Assembly: GCF_018135625.1 (NCBI RefSeq) | Contig: NZ_CP073078.1 | Location: 2,016,501 to 2,080,500 of the forward strand | DNA from: Phenylobacterium montanum | GTDB taxonomy: Bacteria; Pseudomonadota; Alphaproteobacteria; Caulobacterales; Caulobacteraceae | Length of the DNA stretch: 64,000 nt | Direction: 5' to 3' | The notes under the pieces: generated by a model | The model's input: the letters and a program-made list of their open reading frames with translations, nothing else | What the model was told of the DNA's origin: nothing | Databases searched by the model: none | Shown here: positions 24,300-33,299 of the stretch, piece by piece | Layout: each line of letters starts with the position of its first letter | Position numbering within the stretch: the stretch's first letter is position 1 | Program-made: the position numbers and the translations under genes

Positions 24300-24920
24300 A
24301 TGACCGCCGCCACCGACACCCTCGCCTCCGCCGCCGAAGCCGAAGGCCCGAGGACCAACTCGCTGATCCACGCCGGCAAATGGCTGGCCGCCGACATGTT
24401 CTCGACCCTGCTGTTCGTCGGCCTCTTCGCCATCACCCACAATGTCTATGCCGCCACGGGCATCGCCATAGCCGCCGGCGTGGCCCAGATCGCCTGGCTG
24501 AGGGCGCGCGGGGCCGCCATCGACCTGATGCAGTGGCTGAGCCTGGGCCTGGTGGTCGTGTTTGGCGGCGCCTCGCTGATGACACGCGACCCGCGCTTCG
24601 TCATGGTCAAGCCGACCCTGATCTATGCGGCGGTCGGCGCGGTGATGCTGAAGCCGGGCTGGATGCTGCGCTACATCCCGCCGGTGGCGGTGCGCTGGGG
24701 CGCCGATGTCGTCAATGTGTTCGGCTATGTCTGGGCCGGGCTGATGTTCGCCACCGGCGCGGCCAACCTGGCCCTGGTGCTGCACGGCGACCCCAAGCTC
24801 TGGGCCTGGTTCGTGGGCGTGGTCCCGATCGCCTCCAAGCTCGGCCTGTTCGCGGTGCAGTACGTGACCATGCGCGTGATCATCCGCGGGCGGATCCAGG
24901 CGGCGGGCGCCCCCGCCTGA
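24300..24920 (+). CDS. yciB: inner membrane septation protein A family (YciB/IspZ)
   Basis: Integral membrane protein of 206 aa with about five hydrophobic helices. The order of segments ([97 protein letters not shown]) and the [13 protein letters not shown](V)MVKPTLIYA-type core match the YciB/IspZ septation family. ATG 24300 has GGAG 4-7 bases upstream. The role is poorly understood; it affects envelope and division in other bacteria. Confidence 0.85.
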   Translation: MTAATDTLASAAEAEGPRTNSLIHAGKWLAADMFSTLLFVGLFAITHNVYAATGIAIAAGVAQIAWLRARGAAIDLMQWLSLGLVVVFGGASLMTRDPRFVMVKPTLIYAAVGAVMLKPGWMLRYIPPVAVRWGADVVNVFGYVWAGLMFATGAANLALVLHGDPKLWAWFVGVVPIASKLGLFAVQYVTMRVIIRGRIQAAGAPA

Positions 24921-25015
24921 TTGCGGAGTGGGCGAGCGGCTGTGGATATCGCAATCTGCGATTCGACCTCCCACCTGAGTCGGCGCCATTGTGCGCCCTC
25001 AGCCGCGAGCTCCGC

Positions 25016-25870
25016 ATGAACGCCCATACGCCGATCCCCGAGGCCGCCCAGGCCGACCACCCCGAGCGCCAGTACCTGGCCCTGCTGGCCGACCTCTTGG
25101 AACACGGCGTGCGGCGCGAGGATCGGACCGGAACCGGCACCTTTGGCCTGTTCGGGCGGCAGATGCGCTTCGACCTCGCCGCCGGCTTTCCCCTGCTGAC
25201 CACCAAGAAGTTGCACCTGAAGTCGATCATCCTGGAGCTGATCTGGTTCCTGCGCGGCGACACCAATGTGCGCTGGCTGCAGGAGCGCGGGGTCAGCATC
25301 TGGGACGAGTGGGCCGACGAGAACGGCGAGCTGGGCCCCGTCTATGGCAAGCAGTGGCGCTCCTGGACCGCGCCGGACGGCCGCGTGATCGACCAGATGG
25401 CCAAGCTGGTCGCCCAGATCAAAGCCAACCCCTACAGCCGTCGCCACATCGTCTCGGCCTGGAACCCGGCCGAGGTGGACGACATGGCCCTGCCGCCCTG
25501 CCACTGCCTGTTCCAGTTCTTCGTGGCGCCCGAGGCGGACGGCCCCGGCAAGCTGTCCTGCCAGCTCTACCAGCGCTCTGCGGACGTGTTCTTGGGCGTG
25601 CCGTTCAATATCGCCAGCTACGCCCTCCTGACCCAGATGGTCGCCCAGGTCTGCGGCCTGAACGTGGGCGAGTTCGTGCACACCCTGGGCGACGCCCACC
25701 TCTATCTGAACCATATCGACCAGGCGAAGGAGCAGCTGGCCCGCGAGCCACGCGCCTTCCCGACCATGCGCATTGCGCCCAGGGACGACCTGTTCGCCTT
25801 CGAGTACGAAGACTTCCGGCTGGAGGGCTATTCCGCCCATCCGAGCATCAAGGCGCCGATCGCCGTATGA
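25016..25870 (+). CDS. thyA: thymidylate synthase
   Basis: Methylates dUMP to dTMP with methylene-tetrahydrofolate, producing dihydrofolate. The catalytic cysteine is C162 in [10 protein letters not shown]. Other hallmarks are [18 protein letters not shown], the [20 protein letters not shown] substrate loop, [20 protein letters not shown] and [12 protein letters not shown]. Length (284 aa) is normal. ATG 25016 was chosen from the family N-terminus. It is followed with a 4-base overlap by folA, which regenerates the cofactor it consumes. Confidence 0.97.
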   Translation: MNAHTPIPEAAQADHPERQYLALLADLLEHGVRREDRTGTGTFGLFGRQMRFDLAAGFPLLTTKKLHLKSIILELIWFLRGDTNVRWLQERGVSIWDEWADENGELGPVYGKQWRSWTAPDGRVIDQMAKLVAQIKANPYSRRHIVSAWNPAEVDDMALPPCHCLFQFFVAPEADGPGKLSCQLYQRSADVFLGVPFNIASYALLTQMVAQVCGLNVGEFVHTLGDAHLYLNHIDQAKEQLAREPRAFPTMRIAPRDDLFAFEYEDFRLEGYSAHPSIKAPIAV

Positions 25871-26391
25871 CCGTTCCGATCGCTCTGGGCCCCGTCGCCC
25901 GCGCCCGCAACGGGGTGATTGGGCGGGCGGGCGGCCTGCCCTGGCGGCTGAAGTCCGACCTGGCCCTGTTCAAGGCCACGACCCTGTTCAAACCGGTGAT
26001 CATGGGCCGCAAGACCTGGGAGTCCCTGCCCAAGCGCCCCCTGCCCGGCCGCATGAACCTGGTCGTCACCCGCGACGGCTCCTACGAAGAGAGCCCCAAC
26101 GCCAAGGGGGCGGTGATCTGCGAGCGCTTCGACGAGGCGGTGCAGATCGCCCGTGAGCAGGCCGAGGAGGACGGGGCGGAGGAGATCTGCGTCATCGGCG
26201 GCGCTGACCTCTTCGCCCTGGCCCTGCCCAAGGCCCGGCGCGTCTATCTGACTGAGGTTGAGGCCGAGGTCGAAGGCGACGTGTTCTTCCCCGATTTCGA
26301 TGAGGCCGGCTGGCGCGAGGTCCGGCGCGAGGCGCACAAGGCTGGCGACGGCGACGACTATGATTTCGTCTTCCGGGTGCTGGAGCGGTAG
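25867..26391 (+). CDS. folA: dihydrofolate reductase
   Basis: Reduces dihydrofolate to tetrahydrofolate with NADPH. The 174-residue protein shows [24 protein letters not shown] (substrate loop with the catalytic acid Asp in SDLALF), [27 protein letters not shown] (cofactor binding) and [15 protein letters not shown]. Its ATG overlaps the thyA stop (ATGA), so the pair is co-translated, a common arrangement because thyA makes the folA substrate. Confidence 0.96.
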   Translation: MTVPIALGPVARARNGVIGRAGGLPWRLKSDLALFKATTLFKPVIMGRKTWESLPKRPLPGRMNLVVTRDGSYEESPNAKGAVICERFDEAVQIAREQAEEDGAEEICVIGGADLFALALPKARRVYLTEVEAEVEGDVFFPDFDEAGWREVRREAHKAGDGDDYDFVFRVLER

Positions 26392-26489
26392 CGCCAATTG
26401 GGGTCCGATCCCTAGCGCCCATTTCAAACGCCTGTTTATATTCCTCCTGAGACGACACGAACACGAGACGTCAGAGAGGAACCGCGCTC

Positions 26490-27401
26490 ATGGACATGCA
26501 ACTGGTCACCGACGGCCTGGAGTTTCCCGAAGGCCCCATCGCCATGGCCGACGGCTCGATCATCCTGACCGAGATCAAGAAGGGCGTGCTGACCCGCGTG
26601 ACGCCCGACGGCAACAAGAGCGTATTCGCCGAGACCGGCGGCGGCCCCAACGGCGCCGCGGTCGGCCCTGACAACGCCATCTATGTCACCAACAACGGCG
26701 CCTCGTTCCAGTGGCTGGACATGGACGGCCTGACCATCCCCGGCCCCACCCCGCCCAGCCACACCGGCGGCTATATCCAGCGCGTCGATCTGAAGACCGG
26801 CGAGATCACCACCGTCTATGACGCCTGCGACGGCAAGCGGCTGGTGGGCCCCAACGACCTCGTGTTCGACAAGACCGGCGGCTTCTGGTTCACCGACCAC
26901 GGCTGCTCGACGCCGGACGGGCGCAAGTTCGGCGCCCTCTACTACGCCCGGCCGGACGGCTCGAAGATCGTGCGCGCCCGCGACCACTTCGTCTCGCCCA
27001 ACGGCGTCGGTCTCTCGCCGGCCGAGGACGTGGTCTACATGGCCGACACCAATCTGGGCCGGCTCTGGGCCTTCGATATCGCCTCACCCGGCGAGTTGAA
27101 GCCGCAGGAAGGCTTCGCGCCCGGCCGCGTGGTCTGCAACCTGCCGGGCTATCAGCTCCTGGACAGCCTGGCGGTGGAGGCCGGCGGCAAGGTCTGCGTG
27201 GCCACCATCATCAATGGCGGGATCACCGCCTTCGACCCGGACGGCTCGACAGAGCACTTCGCGTTCCCCGACCTCGTCACCACCAATATCTGCTTCGGCG
27301 GGGCGGACATGCGCGACGCCTGGGTCACCTGCTCGTCCACCGGCAAGCTGTTCAAGTGCCGCTGGCCGCGCCCGGGGCTGAAGCTGAACTTCAACGCCTG
27401 A
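26490..27401 (+). CDS. SMP-30/gluconolactonase family protein
   Basis: Predicted cytoplasmic six-bladed beta-propeller of 303 aa, probably a metal-dependent lactonase or related hydrolase. Metal-site residues expected for the family are visible: E in LEFPEGPIAMADGS, N in GPNDLVFDKTGGFWFTDHG, and the N/D pairs in SPNGVGLSPAEDVVYMADTNLGRLW and LLDSLAVEAGGKV. It has no signal peptide. The ribosome site AGAGAGGAA precedes ATG 26490. It stands alone, so the natural lactone is not known. Confidence 0.87.
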   Translation: MDMQLVTDGLEFPEGPIAMADGSIILTEIKKGVLTRVTPDGNKSVFAETGGGPNGAAVGPDNAIYVTNNGASFQWLDMDGLTIPGPTPPSHTGGYIQRVDLKTGEITTVYDACDGKRLVGPNDLVFDKTGGFWFTDHGCSTPDGRKFGALYYARPDGSKIVRARDHFVSPNGVGLSPAEDVVYMADTNLGRLWAFDIASPGELKPQEGFAPGRVVCNLPGYQLLDSLAVEAGGKVCVATIINGGITAFDPDGSTEHFAFPDLVTTNICFGGADMRDAWVTCSSTGKLFKCRWPRPGLKLNFNA

Positions 27402-27412
27402 ACCTTGTCCGG

Positions 27413-28627
27413 CTAATCCTCGATCACGATCCGGGGCGGGGCCTTGAGCCCCTCTCCGGCCTCGACCTGCTCCAGCACGGTCCCGGCTATGGCCAGGAAG
27501 GCGCGTGCGGCGGCGCTGTCGCCGCCCTGGGCAACCAGGGGCGCGCCGGCGTCGCAGGCTTCGCGAAGGGCCACCTCGATCGGGATCTCGCCCAGGAACG
27601 GCGCGCCCAGGGCCTCGGCCGTGCTGCGGGCGCCACCGTGGCCGAAGATCGGGATCGGCGCGCCGGTGACGGGATCGGGGAAGAAGGCCATGTTTTCGAT
27701 CACGCCCAGGATCGGAACCCGGGTCTTCTCGAACATGGAAACGCCCCGACGCACGTCAATCAGGGCCACCTCCTGCGGCGTCGAGACCACCACCGCGCCA
27801 GACAGCGCCACGCGCTGAGCCAGGGTCAGCTGGATGTCGCCGGTGCCCGGGGGCATGTCGATGACCAGAATGTCCAGCGGTTCGGCCTCGGAACCCCAGG
27901 CGACGTCGTTGAGCATCTGGTTCAGGGCCGAGGAGGCCATGGGCCCACGCCAGATCATCGGCGCCGCCTCATCGACCAGGAAGCCGATCGACATCACCTT
28001 CAGCCCCCAGGCCTCGAGCGGCTTGAGCTTCTTGTTCGCGGTCATCTCCGGCTCGGCGTCGACCCCGGTCATGCGCGGGACCGAGGGGCCATAGACGTCG
28101 GCGTCCAGCAGGCCCACGCGGCGGCCCAGGAGGGCCATGGCCGCGGCCAGGTTCACCGCCACCGTCGACTTGCCGACCCCGCCCTTGCCGCTGGCAACCG
28201 CCACCACGTGGCGCACATGGGCCGGCTTCATCGAGCCGCTAGGCTGCTGGGCCGGCGGCTGCGCCTGAGCCTGGGCCTCGTTCGACAGGCGGGCGCCGCG
28301 CCGCACCCGCACGGTGCCCGGGGCCTGGAACGGCTCGGACGGCGGCCCAGGCTGCGGGCCCGAGACTTCCGTGGCCGTTGTCAGCACCACCTGGGCCTTC
28401 TCCACGCCCGGCACCTTGAGGAGGGCCGCCTCGGCCGCCTCGTGCGTCGCGCCGTAGAGGCCGACGTCGGCGCCCGGCACCTCCAGCATGAAGCCGGCGC
28501 GACCGGGGCGCACCACCAGGGCCTGGACCAGGCCGGCCGAGACCAGGCCGCGCCCGGACTTGGGATCGGGCACGGTCTCCAGCGCGGCCAGCACCGCACC
28601 GCGGTCGGGTTGGACGGGATCGGTCAT
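27413..28627 (-). CDS. apbC: Mrp/ApbC-type iron-sulfur cluster carrier ATPase
   Basis: P-loop ATPase that carries and delivers Fe-S clusters. The N-terminal 90 residues are a MIP18/DUF59 domain, then a Pro/Gln-rich linker, then the deviant Walker A VASGKGGVGKST (about 144-155). It is followed by LLDADVYGPSVPRMTG, the switch motif VIDMPPGTGDIQLTL, and VIENMAFF. The expected C-terminal C-x-x-C, used in many Mrp proteins to bind the cluster, is not evident, so it may be a carrier variant. Length is 404 aa. It follows the HAD gene by 25 bases and likely shares its transcript. Confidence 0.92.
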   Translation of the reverse strand: MTDPVQPDRGAVLAALETVPDPKSGRGLVSAGLVQALVVRPGRAGFMLEVPGADVGLYGATHEAAEAALLKVPGVEKAQVVLTTATEVSGPQPGPPSEPFQAPGTVRVRRGARLSNEAQAQAQPPAQQPSGSMKPAHVRHVVAVASGKGGVGKSTVAVNLAAAMALLGRRVGLLDADVYGPSVPRMTGVDAEPEMTANKKLKPLEAWGLKVMSIGFLVDEAAPMIWRGPMASSALNQMLNDVAWGSEAEPLDILVIDMPPGTGDIQLTLAQRVALSGAVVVSTPQEVALIDVRRGVSMFEKTRVPILGVIENMAFFPDPVTGAPIPIFGHGGARSTAEALGAPFLGEIPIEVALREACDAGAPLVAQGGDSAAARAFLAIAGTVLEQVEAGEGLKAPPRIVIED

Positions 28628-28652
28628 GGGGATGCGCGGTCTCTCGTGATTC

Positions 28653-29330
28653 TCAGGGGGCCGCTCCGGCCTGCAGGGCCAAAAGACGGGTCACCTCATG
28701 TAGGCTCTCGGCGATGTGCACGCACTTGGCGTGCATCTCTTCGGTGGGGTCCAAGAGGTCCGGCACCATCACCGTCATCATGCCGGCGGCGTGGGCGGCG
28801 CGCACGCCGTTGTGCGAATCCTCCAGAGCCAGGCAGGCGTGGGGCTCGACCCCCAGGTGGGCGGCGGCCTTGAGAAAGGGATCGGGGTGCGGCTTGTGCC
28901 GGCTGACGTCCTCGCGGCTGACGATGGCGTGAAAGCGGTGCAGGATCTCGTTGAAGCCCAGATTGGCGTTGACCGAGCCGCGGCCGGACGAGGTGGCCAC
29001 CGCCCTCGGCAGGGCCAGAATGTCCAGCTGGTCCAGGATTTCGACCACCCCGGCCTTCAGCGCAACACCCTCCTGGAACAGGCCGGCGATCACCCGCTGC
29101 TCCTCGGCGACATAGGACTCCATGTCGAAGCCGGGGCCGAAGTGGTCGCGGATCACCGCCTTGCCCCGCTCCATGGGCAGGCCGATCATGGCCGCACAGA
29201 CCGAGACCGGCATCTCGAAGCCGAGGTTGCGCGCGGCCATCAGTATGCCTTCGCGCACCAGGCCCTCGGAATCGATCAAGAGGCCGTCCATGTCGAACAC
29301 GACGGCTTGTACGGGACGGGGAAAGGCCAT
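28653..29330 (-). CDS. HAD-superfamily phosphatase (beta-phosphoglucomutase-like)
   Basis: Soluble phosphatase or phosphomutase of 225 aa. The nucleophile motif VVFDMDGLLIDSEG holds D13 and D15. Later motifs are VATSSGRGSVNANL (motif II Ser) and KPHPDPFLKAAAHLG (motif III Lys), then LALEDSHNGVRAAHAAGM with the metal-binding Asp. These place it in the subgroup I, variant 3 enzymes. ATG 29330 is 8 bases after the serB stop; the substrate is not clear. Confidence 0.9.
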   Translation of the reverse strand: MAFPRPVQAVVFDMDGLLIDSEGLVREGILMAARNLGFEMPVSVCAAMIGLPMERGKAVIRDHFGPGFDMESYVAEEQRVIAGLFQEGVALKAGVVEILDQLDILALPRAVATSSGRGSVNANLGFNEILHRFHAIVSREDVSRHKPHPDPFLKAAAHLGVEPHACLALEDSHNGVRAAHAAGMMTVMVPDLLDPTEEMHAKCVHIAESLHEVTRLLALQAGAAP

Positions 29331-29338
29331 CGCCGCCT

Positions 29339-30235
29339 CTACACCGAAAACTGGTCCGCGCGGTAGCCCTGGAAGTAGAGCAAGGCGGTGAGATCGGCAT
29401 GGTCCACACGCGCGTCGGCCTCGGCCGCCACCAGCGGCTTGGCGCGATAGGCCACCCCCAGGCCCGCCGCGCCGAGCATGGCTAGGTCGTTGGCCCCGTC
29501 GCCGATCGCCAGGGCCTCGGCAGGGTCGATGCCCAGGCCCGCGGCTTCTTCCAGGAGCGCCGCCAGCTTCGCCTCGCGCCCCAGGATCGGCTCGCCGACC
29601 TCGCCGGTCAGGGCCTCGCCGGCCTCGATCAGCCGATTGGCCCGGTCGGCATGGAAGCCGGCGACGGCGGCTACGCGCCGGGTGAAGAACTCGAACCCGC
29701 CGGAGACCAGCACGCAGCGCGCGCCATGGGCGGCCATGGTCTTCACCAGGGTCTCCGCCCCGGAGTTCAGCCGCACGCGTTCGTCGTAGCATTGCTGCAG
29801 GGCCGTCAGCGGCAGGCCTTTCAGCATGCCGACGCGCTCGCGCAGGGCGCCCTCGAAACCGATCTCGCCGCGCATGGCCCGTTCGGTGATCTCGGACACC
29901 TGGGCCTTCGCCCCAGCGAAGTCGGCCAACTCGTCCAGGCACTCGCAGCCGATGATGGTGGAGTCCATGTCCGCCACCAGCAGCCGCTTGCGTCGGCCCT
30001 CCCAGGGCTGGACGCAGGCGTCAGCGCCGGCGTCGGCCCCGTCCAGAATGTCCAGAACCGTCCGGCGGATTGGCGCCAGTTCCGCAGCCTCGACCACCAG
30101 GTCGACGGCGCCCGGTCCCAGGACGACGGTCCGCTCCGCGGGCCCGCTCACGGGGGCGAGCGCCGCGCCGACCCGGCCGGCGAGCTGGGTTGCAGTCGAG
30201 GTGTCGGAGGCGACCAGGGTGATGACGACGAGCAT
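29339..30235 (-). CDS. serB: phosphoserine phosphatase
   Basis: Last step of serine synthesis: removes phosphate from phosphoserine. An ACT-like N-terminal region (MLVVITLVASD) is followed by the HAD domain with nucleophile DMDST (89-93), CECLDELADFAG, VSGGFEFFTRRVA, and the metal site AIGDGANDLAML near the end. Length (298 aa) matches the ACT-containing type. ATG 30235 gives the MLVVITLVAS start; 12 upstream codons are in frame but unlikely. It heads a serB-HAD-apbC run. Confidence 0.95.
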   Translation of the reverse strand: MLVVITLVASDTSTATQLAGRVGAALAPVSGPAERTVVLGPGAVDLVVEAAELAPIRRTVLDILDGADAGADACVQPWEGRRKRLLVADMDSTIIGCECLDELADFAGAKAQVSEITERAMRGEIGFEGALRERVGMLKGLPLTALQQCYDERVRLNSGAETLVKTMAAHGARCVLVSGGFEFFTRRVAAVAGFHADRANRLIEAGEALTGEVGEPILGREAKLAALLEEAAGLGIDPAEALAIGDGANDLAMLGAAGLGVAYRAKPLVAAEADARVDHADLTALLYFQGYRADQFSV

Positions 30236-30348
30236 GACCGAGCGGTTAGCGGCCTGCGCGGCGCGGATCAACCGGCGGCGTGCGGGAATTCAGCGGCGCC
30301 CGATCGGCCCGTCACGGCATATGCGGCCGCAAAGCCCCGCCGCCAGGG

Positions 30349-30741
30349 CTATTTGCGGCTGCACACCGACTGGCTCGGATCAGTCACCACCTTCAGCACG
30401 TAGCTGGCGCACTCCTCCGGGCGGGCCGGCGCGGCAGGCGCAGCCGCGGCCGAACCCTTCTCCGCTGGAACGGCATAGGTGGAAACCCCAGCGTCGCTCG
30501 CCGCCTGCCGACGCGCAAGTTTGCGCGATGGCTTAGCGGTGGAGACCTGCTTGACGCCAGTCCCGCCGTCTTGCTTCTGGGTCGCCAAAACGGCGTTGCC
30601 GGCTCTCCCCAGCGCGGTCGTGAGCCCCTGGCGCAGCGAGCCCCCGATCTGGGCTTGGGCGCCGCCGCCCACGCTGCAGACGACCAGCGCCAAGGTGAGT
30701 GCAGCCGTTCCGCGCGTGATTATCCGGCCCGATGCGCCCAC
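30349..30741 (-). CDS. small secreted protein with Cys-containing C-terminal tail (paralog A)
   Basis: A 130-residue protein of unknown function. A signal peptide (ITRGTAALTLALVVCSVGGGAQAQ) precedes a low-complexity Ala/Lys/Gln region. The last 23 residues (EECASYVLKVVTDPSQSVC then SRK) are almost identical to those of the next gene. Two Cys in this tail are conserved in both. The start is GTG 30741, or a later codon. Compared with paralog B it lacks the central Cys-rich domain. Confidence 0.75.
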   Translation of the reverse strand: MGASGRIITRGTAALTLALVVCSVGGGAQAQIGGSLRQGLTTALGRAGNAVLATQKQDGGTGVKQVSTAKPSRKLARRQAASDAGVSTYAVPAEKGSAAAAPAAPARPEECASYVLKVVTDPSQSVCSRK

Positions 30742-30836
30742 GTCAGCCTCCAGTCAGCTATCGTGAAGCAGGATGATCCCACGGGCCGCGGAGCTCAATC
30801 GAATTCGGCGAAGCCGCGGCCTTGGCTGTTCCCCCC

Positions 30837-31367
30837 CTACTTCCGGCTGCACACCGACTGACTGGGGTCGGTCACCACCTTGAGGACGTAGCTGGAGCAT
30901 TCCTCCGGGCGGGTCGGCGCGGTAGGGACGCCGACCGCCGGTCCCTTGTCGACCGGAACGACATAGGTGGAGACGCCGGCGTCCTGCGACGCCTCGGCAT
31001 GCCCACGTTTCCGCAACGGCTGGGCGCTGGAATACTGCTTACTGAGATTGGTCAGGCAATAGGCCGCTGCGTCGATTGAAAGCTTCGTCAGCCACGGCGG
31101 CGTCTCACCACGCCGGAAATCAGCGGAGCTGCGCACGAGCTGGTCGGCGGTCACCCGGTCCATGGCATAGTTGATCCCACACTCGCACAAGGCCGACGAC
31201 ATTTCCGGCGACAGCACTTGCTGGCTCGCCGACCTTGCCTTGCAGATGTTCTCCATCGCGGCGATAAGCTGCTCCCGCATCGGCCCTTGGATCTGGGCGT
31301 GGGCGCCGCCGCCCCAAACGGAAAGGGCCAGCACCAAGGCCGTCGCGGCCGTTCGTTTCATGATCAT
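30837..31367 (-). CDS. small secreted Cys-rich protein (paralog B)
   Basis: A 176-residue protein of unknown function. Signal peptide MIMKRTAATALVLALSVWGGGAHA is cleaved after an AxA-type site. A central region (residues 30-105) has Cys at NICKA, LCECG and YCLTN, fits a helical disulfide-bonded fold, and is absent from paralog A. The C-terminal EECSSYVLKVVTDPSQSVC tail matches paralog A. The two genes are tandem with about 95 bases between them. A bulk secreted or periplasmic role is inferred. Confidence 0.78.
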   Translation of the reverse strand: MIMKRTAATALVLALSVWGGGAHAQIQGPMREQLIAAMENICKARSASQQVLSPEMSSALCECGINYAMDRVTADQLVRSSADFRRGETPPWLTKLSIDAAAYCLTNLSKQYSSAQPLRKRGHAEASQDAGVSTYVVPVDKGPAVGVPTAPTRPEECSSYVLKVVTDPSQSVCSRK

Positions 31368-31452
31368 CCCCGTCGCTGAGCCAGCCCTCTTCGCGACATT
31401 CTAGCCAGGATGGCGCGACAGGCCAGGACGCTCAACCGGCTCTAGAAAACGA

Positions 31453-32064
31453 TCAGGCCCGCTTCATGCTGAGGATCGGCACCTTCGGCTTCAGCCATTC
31501 GCCGCGCTGCTCCTTCCACTTGGTGGCGCCGCCGGCCGGCAGGTTCAGGATCACATGCACCACGTCCATGCCCTCGACCACATGGCCGAAAGCAGCGTAG
31601 CCCAGGTTGTCGCCCGGTGCGCCGGGATGGGCGTCGAGGTAGGGCTCGTCGCCAGCGCAGATGAAGAAGTTGTTGGTCGCCGAGCCGGGATCGAAGCGCC
31701 CCAGCGAGAGCGTGCCGGCGACATGCCGCAGCCCGGTCTTGGTGGTGCTCTCATGCTTGATTGGCGGGAAGGGGTGGATCTTGGGGTTGGGCCCGCCGAC
31801 GATGGTGCCGCCGCCGGGCGTTTCGGCGTCCTTGACCGCCCGATAGAAGAAGCCGCCGTCATAGGCCTTGGTGTCGACATAGCGCAGGAAGTTGGCGGAA
31901 GTAATCGGCGCCTTCTGAGCTTCCACCTCCACCAGGATAGAACCATGGTTGGTCTTGATCAGCACCCTGGGATTGGCGGGCGCCGCCAGCGCCGCCCTTG
32001 CGCCCACGGCCGCCAACCCGGCGCCCAGAACCACGCTGCGCCGCCCGACCTTGATACCCGTCAT
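31453..32064 (-). CDS. peptidylprolyl isomerase, cyclophilin type, exported
   Basis: Folding catalyst that isomerises X-Pro bonds in the periplasm. The N-terminus has a twin-arginine-like export signal (KVGRRSVVLGAGLAAVG, then ALAAP). The cyclophilin core shows ITSANFLRYVDTKAYDGGFFYRAV, then SLGRFDPGSATNNFFICAG, in which the F-F-I pattern of the active site is present, and YAAFGHVVEGMDVV. ATG 32064 was chosen because it starts the signal sequence. Length 203 aa. Confidence 0.92.
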   Translation of the reverse strand: MTGIKVGRRSVVLGAGLAAVGARAALAAPANPRVLIKTNHGSILVEVEAQKAPITSANFLRYVDTKAYDGGFFYRAVKDAETPGGGTIVGGPNPKIHPFPPIKHESTTKTGLRHVAGTLSLGRFDPGSATNNFFICAGDEPYLDAHPGAPGDNLGYAAFGHVVEGMDVVHVILNLPAGGATKWKEQRGEWLKPKVPILSMKRA

Positions 32065-32129
32065 TACTCGTCCGCTCCTCGATCTGCTTGGCGCCACCTT
32101 AGCGTCCCGCTTTCCTCGCCGCATCACCT

Positions 32130-33122
32130 GTGCGAACAGGCCTGAAACACCGGCCTGTATCAGGAGCGCGTGAGCTGGACCCAAGCATCACCCTGATCGC
32201 CGGGCCTACTGCGAGCGGCAAGTCCGCCATGGCCCTGCGCCTGGCCGAAGAGACCGGGGGCGAGATCGTCAACGCCGACGCCCTGCAGCTCTACCGCGAT
32301 CTGCGCATCCTCAGCGCTCGGCCGTCCGAGGCGGAGATGGCCCAAGCCCCTCACCACCTGTTCGGCGTCGCCGACGCCGCCGACGGCTGGTCGGTTGGAC
32401 GGTGGCTCCGGGCCGCGACCATGGTGCTGGAGGACATCGCAGCGCACGGGGTTCCGGCGATCGTGGTCGGGGGCACCGGGCTCTATTTTCGCGCCCTGAC
32501 CCAGGGCCTGGCCGAAACGCCGGCGGTGCCAGCTGAGGCGCAGGCCGCGGCGGCTGAGTTCTATGATCGGGCCGGCGAGGCGACTGTGCGCGAGGCCCTT
32601 CGTTCGTTGGACCCCGCGGCCGAGGCCCGCATCGCGCCAAACGATCGCCAGCGCCTGGTCCGAGCCCTGGCGGTGGCCCAGGCGACCGGACGCGCGCTTA
32701 GCGCTTGGCAGGCCGACACACGCCCCATCCTCGCCCCCGGCGCCTGGCGCGGCGTGGTGCTGGAGCCGGACCGCGCTGCGCTCTACGCCCGCTGCGACAG
32801 ACGGCTGGAGATCATGATCCAGCAGGGCGCGCTGGAGGAGGCTGCGGCCCTGGTGCGGCGCAAGCTCGACCCGGCCCTCCCCGCCATGAAGGCCGTCGGC
32901 TTGCGCGAGCTGGCCGCCCACACCGCGGGCGAATTGTCGCTGGCCGAGGCGCTGGCGGCGGCCCAGCAGGAGACCCGCCGCTACGCCAAGCGCCAGCTGA
33001 CCTGGTTCCGCAACCAGACCGGCGACTGGCCGCGCGTCACGGCCATGGACCCGGAAGACCAATGGAGGCAGTTTATTGCGTCGTTCGGCGACTTGACCCC
33101 GCCCCAAGGCCGTGTCATCTGA
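32130..33122 (+). CDS. miaA: tRNA dimethylallyltransferase
   Basis: Adds dimethylallyl to A37 of tRNAs that read UNN codons. The P-loop [15 protein letters not shown] is near the N-terminus, followed by [25 protein letters not shown] (the DSxQxYR-type site, here DALQLYRDL), HHLFGV and [13 protein letters not shown]. The C-terminal helices with [17 protein letters not shown] are family-specific. GTG 32130 is the only clear start in frame, but no ribosome site stands before it; about 14 residues precede the P-loop strand, so the true start could lie a little later. Confidence 0.93.
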   Translation: MRTGLKHRPVSGARELDPSITLIAGPTASGKSAMALRLAEETGGEIVNADALQLYRDLRILSARPSEAEMAQAPHHLFGVADAADGWSVGRWLRAATMVLEDIAAHGVPAIVVGGTGLYFRALTQGLAETPAVPAEAQAAAAEFYDRAGEATVREALRSLDPAAEARIAPNDRQRLVRALAVAQATGRALSAWQADTRPILAPGAWRGVVLEPDRAALYARCDRRLEIMIQQGALEEAAALVRRKLDPALPAMKAVGLRELAAHTAGELSLAEALAAAQQETRRYAKRQLTWFRNQTGDWPRVTAMDPEDQWRQFIASFGDLTPPQGRVI

Positions 33123-33148
33123 CTGGCCTTCGATTTTGGAGCACATCC

Positions 33149-33196
33149 GTGCGCACAGCGCTGATCGTACTTAGAAGGCGACCTTTCTCGGCGTGA
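33149..33196 (+). CDS. ilvL: ilvBN leader peptide
   Basis: A 16-codon frame encoding VRTALIVLRRRPFSA, starting at GTG 33149 with GGAG 7 bases upstream. Codons 4-8 are Ala-Leu-Ile-Val-Leu, the amino acids of the branched-chain pathway and its close relatives, which points to attenuation control of ilvBN. A 7-bp stem (33178-33184 with 33217-33223) and a terminator (33226-33250) follow. A branched-chain leader before ilvBN is known in Caulobacter. Confidence 0.8.
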   Translation: MRTALIVLRRRPFSA

Positions 33197-33225
33197 GATC
33201 CCTCACCGCCGCAGTCAGGTCGCGC

Positions 33226-33252
33226 GCCCAGGCCCCTTCGTGGGCCTTTTTC
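33226..33252 (+). terminator. rho-independent terminator (attenuator) before ilvB
   Basis: Inverted repeat aggccc (33230-33235) with gggcct (33242-33247), extendable as gccca/tgggc, followed by a T-rich run TTTTTCTTT (33246-33254). It lies between the leader peptide and ilvB, so it should stop transcription when leader translation is unimpeded. An upstream stem, GCGACCT (33178-33184) with AGGTCGC (33217-33223), could compete or pause the polymerase. Confidence 0.75.
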
Positions 33253-33299
33253 TTTGCCCAATCGCCAAGCCTGCTCTTTCGAACCGGAACGTCAGCGTC

